Assembly: GCA_031213475.1 (NCBI GenBank)
Contig: JARUPZ010000008.1
Span: 12,971,393 to 13,035,392 of the forward strand
Direction of reading: 5' to 3'
DNA from: Nereocystis luetkeana
Taxonomy: Eukaryota; Sar; Phaeophyceae; Laminariales; Laminariaceae
DNA: 64,000 nt
Within the stretch, counting starts at the first letter, position 1. Each line of letters begins with the position of its first letter. The notes beneath the pieces were generated by a model that searched no databases, had not been told where the DNA came from, and worked only from the letters and a program-made list of their open reading frames with translations. The position numbers and the translations under genes are program-made. This document shows positions 55,666-64,000 of the stretch, in pieces.

Positions 55666-56426
55666 CAATGTGCAAACTGAACTAACATGACCGCGGGTAT
55701 ATCCTCTCAACTACCTGGTATAAAATAGAGTACCCCCGTTCCCACCACTAACCAACTCGTGGCCGCTGATTACAGCGGATGCTGTCTGAAGTGCTGCCTG
55801 CACCCTACGAAACGTACGGTAGTCGTGAAAACGAAAGAGGAACACACCTGCCTGCGATCTGGAGTGCTGTCAGAGTGAAGACTCGCGGATATGCAGTGAA
55901 AAAAGGAGCAATCGAACCTTACTCCCACACGAATATCAACGATCGCCATCTCTTCCTGGACTGTATGACACATAAAGGTGCAGCACAGTTATGATACCAC
56001 GCCCCTGATAATTGCGTGGGTTATTCCCTATGAAGGGTATACAACTCGTTAAACTACAAAGACCAGTGACGACGTTAATACCACGTAAGTACCGGTAGAT
56101 ACTGTTCTGCCTCGTGAAAAACAATACCAGGAAAAGACAAACTATGACTGCTTCTCCCGTGGTGATAGTGTGCGAGCAGATCATGGGTCTCCGTGCACCG
56201 TCTTCCTGCCGCGCTTCATGGCCGCCTCACCGCCTTGGTCCAATCCACCCGCCCCTTTGCGCGTGCACTTGTTGTCATTCCCTTCTATTAAGAGTCGATT
56301 CCCTCTCTCCGTCATCCTGAAAAACAAAATGCTCCTCGCACTTATGTAGGTATTGTTTACTCTAATTGAATAGGTGTACCTGATTTTGGACGAAACCCAA
56401 AATAATTATCTACCAGGTACGTTGTA
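55666..56426. other. unassigned DNA
   Basis: TACCTGGTA at 55712-55720 and TACCAGGTA at 56411-56419, the latter just before a LINE tail. Short frames only. Confidence 0.35.
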
Positions 56427-56462
<36 letters not shown>

Positions 56463-59400
56463 CTTCACATTAAATCATTAAATCGTCCTTTCTACCCAGC
56501 TTCATCAACACACCCAGTGTCCATCCTGATTCCCTATCCTAGAGAGATACTGATTCTGTGGTCCCAGACTGTGAGACAGAGGAAGACCAAAAACAAAACC
56601 AAATCACGAATTCAACTGTCAACCAAGTGCAGTGTCAGCGTACCGCGTACGAGAACGAAACAACACAAGCAAGACAGGAAAAATAAGAGCAACAGACAAT
56701 AAAAAAAATAAAAAACAATCTGAAACGAAAAAAAGAAGAAAGAGAAAAATAAAAAACAGAATGCAAACGACGTAAGGACTTCAGAAAGCCTGCTAGACGG
56801 ACAACGTACGTGCTCAGGAAGGGCAGGTATCTGCTGCACGGACGAAGCAGCACGAAAGAGAGGGAGATACAGGCAAAAGTCTGTAAAGAGCTAGTCGAAC
56901 CGAAACCTAGCCACCCGGTCTATCATTTCGTTTCTGCATTCGTCGACAGCTGTATCAGTACAGCTGCCCCTCCACCCTCCCCCCCTCCCTTTGTCGCCAT
57001 TCTTGGCGTCCTCTGCTGCGTGGCGCAGCCGGCTCTTCTGTGCTTCGTCCCTGTGCCACCTCGCCATGAAGCAATCCGCCTCTTCGACGACCCCCCGGTA
57101 TCACTTCCCGCTCTTCTTAGCCGCCCTCGGCCATAACAACGTCTCTATTCCGAACAGCAGGGGGGAGCTTTCCGTGGACCCCTCGGTGGCTTGGAAAACC
57201 CTGAGGTCGTCTGCTAGGCATTGGGCCCAGTTCGTTTCCGGTCGGCGTCGTCCCGGGTTTTCCCCACCAGCCATCGTCCCAAACATCACCTGACGGTTCA
57301 GCCGCTCATTGGTCGTCCGCTGTACGGCTCCCGCAAAGAGGACGCGTCGTTTGCGGATGGTCGCCTCAACGCTCTCGCATTGAGCCTTTTTGAGGGCCTT
57401 GGCGTACGACATGAGGTGGTCAGTGCGTTGCCGGCGCTGGAAGCCAATGATCCGTAGGAGGAGTTTGTGGTGTGCCGTTCTGAGTTCAGCGAAGTGCTCC
57501 TGACCAAGCGTCCACGTCACGCACCCGTACAGCAGGGTCTCCATCACCTCGGCATTTAGCATGCGCACTTTTAGGGTGAGCGGGGCCTCCATATCGTACA
57601 GCTCCCGTTTAAACCGATAGTAGCATGCCCATGCGAGTCTGATCCGTCGCATGATCCCTGGCATACTGTCAGCGCTTGCGACGACAAGGACGCCCGGGTA
57701 CAGAAACTGCATCGTCTGCCTATACCTCTGGCCTGCTGCTTCGATGACGAGCGGTGAAGTCCGGGGTGCCTGATTCGGTGTCCGCAGCAGCAAGGTCTCC
57801 GTCTTCGTTTCGGATACGGTGAGACCTGCTGCTTCGAAAACGGTCACAATCACGGTCATCATCTTCGCAAGGCCTTCCGCCGACTTGGACACAATGCCTC
57901 CATCGTCCGCGTACAGCATACCCCACACTGCCCTCCGTACGTAAGTTAGTGGGTCCACCTCCACCCGTCCTCGCCGAGGTCCTCCTCGAGGTGAACCAAG
58001 CCCTTTAAAATATCTGGGTCTTCACTGAAGCGTATCAGCACGGCGTGTATCACAGCAGCGAAGAAGATATTGAACAGACGTGGTGACAAAACACATCCTT
58101 GCCGCAGCCCCTGAGTGACGTCGAACCATTCCGAGTGCTCGCCGTCATCCGTACGCACGCGGGCTCGCATGCCTTCGTGGAACTGGCGAATAACGGTAAG
58201 CATCTTCTCTGGTACGCCGAAGCGTGCGAGCACCACCCACAGTAGCTCACGGTCGACGGAGTCGTACGCTTTCTGCAGATCGATGAAGCAAATGTACAGG
58301 AAGATTGTTTTAGCTCGTCCGGGTTCTTGCAGTCGGCGCACAACGAACAGCACGTCGACCGTTGATCGTGCTGGGCGAAAGCCGCACTGTTCCTCGGGGA
58401 GTATCCCTTTGGCCTCGCAGTAGTTACTGAGGTGGGACGCGACCATTTTCAGGAAACCTTTGCCTGAATGGGCAACAAGTGAAATCCCTCGGTAATTTTT
58501 GCAATCAGAGCGATCCTTCTTTTTATGAAGGACCTTAATGGTCGCATCTTTCCATTGCTGAGGGGCGTCACCCGTTCTCCACACGTTGGCAAGTAGGTTG
58601 TGAAAATACCGGATAGACTAGGGGTGGTCGATTTTCAGTAACTCGGCCGGAAGGGAGTCTGGTCCCACCGCTTTCCAGTTTGGCATACCCCGAATTACCG
58701 CCGTCATATCATACATGGTCGGTTCATCTCCAAGCGATGGTGCCAACGGCCGTTGTCGAAATAGGGCGCAAATGGTTGGGTCAAGCTTAGACGACTTCGT
58801 GGTCAGGAGAGTGCCGAAAAACCTCGCCCACCGTTCAAGAATGCGTACCTTGTCCGTTAGTAGCGTGCCCTCCTCGTCCCGGATGAACTGTTCGCTTCTC
58901 GCCTTTCGACCGTCCAACCCCACCGTGGCCTTCAGGTGTTTGTAGAAACCCCGCTGGTCGTTGTCGGCGAGCAGTCGCTCCGTTTCAGCGAGGCACTTTT
59001 CGAAGTAGGCGTGCAACGCTGCATCAATCGCCCTTCGTAGATTCGCGCACGCCATCCTCAGCGTCTTCCACGCGGCTTTGTCCTTTTTGATGCGCATGCC
59101 TCGTCGGGCATCCTCCCTCGCATCCCATGCTAGTTGTATGGCAGCTGAGGTTTCCGCGGTCTCGCACCACCCGGGTTTGTGTGAGTGCCGTGGTGGGGGG
59201 CGTACGTCTTTCGCTACTGCATCAAGAATAGCATCAGCAAAGGATTCAGCCATCTCAGAGATACTGTTCGGTTGCGAGGGAAGGAAGGGCAGCTTTGAAA
59301 GGATCCACACCACCACTCGCTGCCTGCAATCTCTGTCGGATCGAAATTTCTGCCGGTCGAAAGGCCGAATTTTGTCTTTCGTTCGTACGCACGTGTCTGT

Positions 59401-59650
59401 TGGGTGCGAAACGACCGCAGAGGGGGACCATTGCATATACGATATTATGGTGTGAATCCGCCTTGGCTGGGGGCGGAGGCTGGGGGTGAACCTTAACATC
59501 ATGCACGCGAGATCGGTGTGCTTGGCGGGTTAGGATGTAGTCGATCCGTTTTTGGTCGTTGCGGCTGCTGATGCCGTTGAACGTATGGGACATTCCATCC
59601 TTGCGAGCGCTAAACAACGTGTTCATGAGATCCCTGTAGACAATGTCACA
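56427..59650 (-). mobile_element. 5'-truncated LINE, long copy, with (AAC)n tail
   Basis: Starts inside the endonuclease domain (59.65 kb) and runs through inter-domain region, reverse transcriptase, C-terminal domain and 3' untranslated region to (GTT)n at 56427-56461 on the plus strand. It serves as an uninterrupted reference for the LINEs at 26.9 kb and 37.3 kb. The junction with older LINE 3' DNA near 59.65-59.70 kb marks its truncation point. Confidence 0.85.
57101..59640 (-). pseudogene. LINE ORF remnants: endonuclease end, inter-domain, reverse transcriptase
   Basis: 59640-59255: MNTLFSARKDGMSHTFNG, RIDYILTRQAHRS and CGRFAPNRHVR, endonuclease C-terminus. 59502-58618: inter-domain region ending NWKAVGPDSLPAELLK. 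58584-57946: [47 protein letters not shown] and [15 protein letters not shown]. 57964-57101: MLYADDGGIVSKSAEG (YADD intact) and [17 protein letters not shown]. The pieces lie in different frames, with stops or frame changes near 59.3-59.5, 58.6 and 57.96 kb, so it is inactive although the catalytic motifs are well kept. Confidence 0.85.
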
Positions 59651-60774
59651 CACCAACGATGCAATTTCACATGCCACAGATCTTCGTACTGGACTACGAC
59701 CTACGATAGGCACGACATATACACGCTTGTAATTATATGTAGTGAAACATAAAACACGACAGAAACAAGGAAACAGGGGAACGAGAAGAAAATGAATACA
59801 TGTCGTGCCCCCGATGCGACAACTACTACTATATATAGCTGTATCGGCTCTATACGTACAGCAGGAGTCACAGTAAATTAAAAAAGTATGCAACACAACA
59901 AATACGAACTACAAACTACACAAAGCACTTTGAAAAACACCTACACTTTCTACGAAGCAGGATGAAACCATCAAGACGTCGTTTGCATAAAGAAGAGCAT
60001 AATCCTAACCCAATAACACAAAAGGAAATATGGGTAGGAAAAACAAAGCCCAGCGAAAGCAAATGCCACAAACGTAGAGCTAACACACACGATATGCATA
60101 TCCGGCATATTATATCGCGGTGTACCCAACGCAAACCGCATAGATGCCGTAACTGCTCTTGTGTCCACGTAACTTCACTAGTTGGGTGTGGATCCTCCGC
60201 GCTGTATCAATACTGTGTTTAGATGGAGGGAGGCAGTCGATGCATTTTTTTTTGTTGGTGAGGGCGGACGGGTGTTTGTGTCGACATGATGGGCCGTTGG
60301 CTCCCTTTTGGCCGTACTACGTGTGCGTCCCAGGACCTGGCACGTCCACATTTTTCACATCAGAGTGGAACTTTGTATCCGTCGATATCCAGCCCCATTG
60401 CATGTACTGTCTCATTCCGTCGATACAACGCCTCCCGTTGTACTTTCCCCCCCCATCCCGCCGATGTCCTCCATCCCGTTGGAAATTACGGTCCCATTCC
60501 GTCGCGACACCATATATTTACCGTCCCGTCACGCCGTCGACAAATTTCATCGTGATCATATACAGTCACCCTCCGACACACGCTGCCACGTCCCGTCCAA
60601 GATACAGAGTTATACGGGTGCCTGCTGCATGTTCCTGTCCAATTCTCCCAAGAAAGAAACTACGATATTACGACATTTCGAGTTTTACAAGTAAGAAGTT
60701 ATGTTTACTTTTCATTTTCGTAGACGCTGCTGTACTGGCGTTGATGTATTTAATAAATGAACTGGAATTGTGTG
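59651..60774. other. LINE 3' scraps, unassigned DNA and a partial CCGTCCCG repeat
   Basis: 59690-59800 resembles LINE 3' untranslated DNA (TACGATAGGCACGACATATAC, CATGTCGTGCCCCC). 60340-60400 resembles a LINE terminus (CACATCAGAGTGG...CCGTCGATATCCAGCC). 60440-60560 is a partial CCGTCCCG repeat. No gene. Confidence 0.45.
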
Positions 60775-61168
60775 TGTCCTTTACAATCATAAACCGTTAT
60801 TTCTACCCGTCAACATCCGGCACGACCAGTGTCCGAGCCGATGCTTCAAGAGGTACAAGTTAATTGGTCACAAAACTACGCCACAGAGATACTATATTGC
60901 TACGTACTGTATGCAGTAGGCACACGTGGTGTAGGCAATGCTATCATGACGCATGGTCATGCCATCCTCCTGGATACAGGCACAACACACATTTTCTACG
61001 CGAGAAAGAAAACGAAAGTAGACAAACTCAAACAAAAAACAAATAAGGAAAAGAAGGGAACACATCAAAAGAGAAAAATAAAACGAAAATGTCTTGCCTC
61101 CCCGCAGGGGATGTGGCAGACACTTGAAAAAAAGCGTGCTAAAGAAAACACCACTACTTATGAACCGA
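60775..61168 (-). repeat. LINE 3'-end fragment
   Basis: AAACCGTTATTTCTACCCGTC, then ATCCGGCACGACCAGTG, ACTACGCCACAGAGATACTA and CCCCGCAGGGGATGTGGC, in the order of the 19.4-kb copy. Confidence 0.65.
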
Positions 61169-61171
61169 GTA

Positions 61172-61769
61172 AGGGTCATTCTTATCGAAGGCCTTCCCCC
61201 CCCCCCCAATGTTTCAACCTTTTTATCGCGCAATTTTTCAATCTTCCATGTTTTCCTGATCTTTTTTTCCAAACGTGTGAAATTTAACCAACTTGATTCG
61301 TTTGCTTGGGGAGAATTTCACGAATAATGACAGAACGCTTCAGTATAGTGTTTTTTTTTGTTTTTGCTCATCCCATTTTTTTTCTTCGCACATCTTCTTT
61401 TCTCTCTTCTCCTCCCAACTCGTAACTCAGATCCGGGGTAACATAGCGGGCTCTTCTACCCCCTTTCCGCTACGGTACGTGCCTTCATTTTTATCACGAG
61501 AAGATTTCAGCCTTTTCTTCCCTCGTCGACTGGCATCGAATTGTGCCTACCCACGCTGCAAGGCGCTCTCAACAATTGAATCCTTTTTTATTATATATTT
61601 TGCAAATAAAGTCAAATGTCCGACCCACCTGGGGCTCGAACCCAGGACTCAAACACAAGTAGAACTCGAGGTTAACCACTTGAACCACCGGAGCGACCGG
61701 TACATATCTCCAATTGTTTCCAAGTTTTGAAAATTATGGAAAAAACGCTCTCAGATAAGACGAAGGACC
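61172..61769. mobile_element. TA-flanked MITE (AGGGTCATTC family) split by a SINE
   Basis: The left end AGGGTCATTCTTATCG follows TA (61170-61171). The right end GGAAAAAACGCTCTCAGATAAGACGAAGG is diverged. Interior matches 55075-55308 read in reverse, with the SINE placed between AGTATAG and TACATATCTCC, which are adjacent in the other copies apart from a few bases. Confidence 0.7.
61350..61700 (-). mobile_element. tRNA-derived SINE, about 350 bp
   Basis: On the minus strand the 5' end (about 61700) is tRNA-like: GGTCGCTCCGG, an A box TGGTTCAAGTGG, and a B box GGGTTCGAGCCCC within a good T-arm (CTGGG/CCCAG). The acceptor arm does not pair, so it is not a working tRNA gene. A unique body follows and then a purine-rich end and an A-rich tail (AAAAACAAAAAAAAACA at about 61351-61367). 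Transcription by RNA polymerase III from the internal boxes is the family rule. Both limits are set by the uninterrupted MITE copies. Confidence 0.7.
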
Positions 61770-61774
61770 AAGGG

Positions 61775-62960
61775 GGAATAATAGGCATGCCCTACCGCGA
61801 AGCACCCGCCAGGTAACCCTAACCCTTTGCGGTACTAGTAGCATAGCCAGGCTCACCCTACTAGTCCGCGGGGGACCTTGCTACCATTTCTGCCGTCTCT
61901 GCCCTGCGTTCGTCAACTATGCCCCGTCTTTCGGCGTCAGACAATAATATACGAAACAAGCAAAGTAGGCTCGTCACCCACCCACGCCACACGTCTCTTT
62001 TCTCGAGGCTTATTATCAATAATATATGAAAATATGATAAAAGAGGAAACACGAAATCACAGAGGATGAAGCTCAAGAATGAAAAGAAAAACAAAGAAAG
62101 ACCACGTTCGCTCCAGCTGCACCAGTTGTCGGCACGAGTATAATAGACCTGTTCTACTTCCTTGTCGCCCTGGTGCTTTGCTACCCGGTTGCCATCTTCT
62201 TCCTACCTTTGTCCACCGCAGTTTCTATTCTCTCCTATCTGTCCCCCCCCTCCCCGCATTCCCTTGGTCGGGTGTCCTTCCACCCCTCTTCCCATTCCTC
62301 TGGACACCACCCACGGCGAATGCGCGGCGCTGCCTACCCAGGTGTGTCGTATCCTCGCGATACCTCACCATGTATAGTCCAGCTGATTCGAGGACCCCTC
62401 GGTACCACTTCCTCGTGTTTTTGCAGCAGTGGACCACAATGCGGTCTCAGCTCCAAAACCGAAGGGGGAAAGTTCCACTCACCCTTCGGTGGCTCGGAAC
62501 TCCCCAAGGTCTTCGACGATGTATTTATGCCAAGTATTTAATTTTCAGCCAGTCTTGGGTTTTCCCCACCAGCCATCGCCCCGAGCATCCCCCACCTGGG
62601 CTATCGCTCCTTGCTTTACCGTGCCACGGCGTCCGAAAAGACGAGCCGCCTTTCACGGATAGTTTTTTCGATGCTCTCTCAACGTGTCATCTCGAGGGCC
62701 TTCGCATTAGAGAGGGTGGCGTGGTCAGTACAAAGTCGGCGCTTGAAGCCAATGATTCGCAAAAGGGCTTCGTGCTGAGCCGTTCGAAACAGCGCAAAGT
62801 GTTCCACTCTGAGGGTCCGCGTCACACACCCGGGCAGCAGGGTCTCAGTCACCTCGGCCTTCAGCTTTCGGTCCAAAGTACCAGTACGACGTTTTTCCAC
62901 CGGTACTCCCAGGTATTGGTTCTGCTCTGTCTTTCCCCATGTTTTGTCATGGATCTGCAT
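61775..62960 (-). pseudogene. LINE C-terminal and 3' fragment
   Basis: The minus strand shows VTETLLPGCVTRTLRVEHFA, RTAQHEALLRIIGFKRRL and KWYRGVLESAGLYMVRY in different frames, followed by LINE 3' untranslated DNA down to about 61785 (CCTTTGCGGTACTAGTAGCA). Several frame breaks. Confidence 0.7.
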
Positions 62961-63184
62961 GATTCACATTTGAGCAATCTAAAAACAGGTACTCGTATAT
63001 CTAAACCTTTTGGCCCATTGACAGGTACACTGCGCATTGTACCGCGGGAAAAGCTTCCTGGCGCCGCCTGATATTTGGTCTGCACTCCATAGTACCTACG
63101 AATGGTTCAAAATGTCATGGTATACCTACTATCAGCTCTTCAACGTCCGTGTCATCTAGTATTTGGCTTCAATTATTGCCATAG

Positions 63185-63355
63185 ATGGCTCGAACGATCA
63201 CGTTTTCGTTACTGAAATATAGACAGTCGGCCACACCAGATGCCGAGACTGCCAACCAGCTGACCGTGCCTGTCAACACAAGCGCCCGAAACGACTGCGG
63301 AAACAACACGTACGCAAGTGGCACCGGAGACAACACAGGTCACCTATTCTGCTGA
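63185..63355 (+). CDS. possible small ORF, 56 aa
   Basis: ATG to TGA, starting MARTITFSLLKYRQ and rich in Asn/Thr at its end (NTSARNDCGNNTY). No family recognised, no signal peptide. It could be a chance frame or one exon. Confidence 0.2.
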   Translation: MARTITFSLLKYRQSATPDAETANQLTVPVNTSARNDCGNNTYASGTGDNTGHLFC

Positions 63356-63364
63356 ACTTCATAT

Positions 63365-63460
63365 CAATCCACGTATCCGAACTTCCAATATTTATTCGAG
63401 AAGCCCAGCTTGCAATCCACGTATCCGAACTTCCAATATTTATTCGAGAAGCCCAGCTTG
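63365..63460 (+). repeat. perfect 48-bp tandem duplication
   Basis: CAATCCACGTATCCGAACTT ... AAGCCCAGCTTG occurs twice without a gap (63365-63412, 63413-63460) and without a difference. Confidence 0.95.
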
Positions 63461-63819
63461 CCTCGTGTCCTTATGATGCCCTTGTTCTTAACAGAGCCGG
63501 TGGCGGCACGCTTGTGTAGTACCAGGCATATATGGTGAAGAGTCTGAACCTTAGTGTGTGAATTGCCCTATTTTTGATTGACGCCCTTTACTGCCACCGC
63601 CACGCCTCATCATCCAGCAGCTCACGCTAACCCTGACCCATCACTACCACTCATCGTTCACCCATACCATCATGTCTGGGGCAGTGGTGGTGCCGACACC
63701 GCCGTCACGTTTTGATGTGCTCATTACAGATGATGTCCGAGAAACATGACTACAGTCCTACAAGGGTGAAGCAGCTGCATGTACGCACGAGTACGGTATA
63801 CAAGTAGGCGTGGAACTAA

Positions 63820-64000
63820 GGGTCATTATTATCGGAGAGCTTTTTTTCCATATTTCCCATGCTTTTATCGCGCAACTTTTTAATCTTCCAGATTTTCCTG
63901 ACCTGTTTTTTCCCCCCCCATAATATGTGAAATGTAACAACCCAATTATTTTTCTTCTGGAGAATTTCACGAATAGTGGCAGAACGCCTCCGCGTCTTGA
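63820..64000. mobile_element. TA-flanked MITE (AGGGTCATTC family), cut by window end
   Basis: TA at 63818-63819, then AGGGTCATTATTATCGGAGA and an interior (CGCGCAACTTTTTAATCTTC; GAGAATTTCACGAATAGTGG) that matches the other copies. Confidence 0.8.

Larger units (their letters stand above)
62961..63819. other. unassigned DNA with one small ORF and a tandem duplication
   Basis: See the entries at 63185 and 63365. The remaining sequence has no recognised family. Confidence 0.35.

Overview
This window looks like repeat-rich eukaryotic DNA. The evidence is an intron-like gene structure, poly-Q and poly-A coding tracts, APE-type LINEs, Ty1/copia LTR elements, a tRNA-headed SINE and many small inverted-repeat DNA elements. 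I see no bacterial operons, no rRNA and no CRISPR array. The source may be an alga or another protist; stramenopile is only a guess, and the sequence alone does not settle it.

Layout. 1-3378 is a copia-type element cut by the window edge. 3.4-10.5 kb is mostly unassigned DNA with one credible small host gene (a spliced, secreted, Cys-rich peptide, 4722-4245, minus), a nested pair of DNA elements (8234-8868) and a 313-bp inverted-repeat element. 10511-14543 is a second, young copy of the first copia family with 301-bp LTRs and a TACAT target duplication. Both copies carry the same unusual accessory ORF. 14.5-19 kb is unassigned apart from two copies of a CCGTCCCG-rich repeat. 19-35.5 kb is a LINE graveyard: many 3'-end fragments, one rearranged copy (26.9-29.6 kb) and one nearly full-length copy (35.46-31.04 kb, minus), with small TTAA- and TA-flanked palindromic elements inside them. 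35548-39514 is a composite element with TA at both ends and GGTGCGGTT arrays near each end; it sits in a LINE tail and contains a LINE. 40.4-54.6 kb is one copia element (minus) into which another complete-looking copia element (41017-47784, ATACA duplication) has inserted. 54.6-64 kb holds more LINE fragments, one long LINE (59.65-56.43 kb, minus), a SINE inside a MITE, and a MITE cut by the window end.

The most interesting signal is small. The 9-mer TACC(A/T)GGTA and the 8-mer TATTAATA both recur far more often than chance would give. Where a related repeat copy in this window gives the older state, the site is a single TA. These look like excision scars (TA-CCWGG-TA and TA-TTAA-TA) of two TA-targeting DNA transposon families. 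Candidate sources, with termini near CCAGGG and TTACGGGGG, are both present here. The related repeat copies thus act as a built-in record of empty sites, filled sites and scars.
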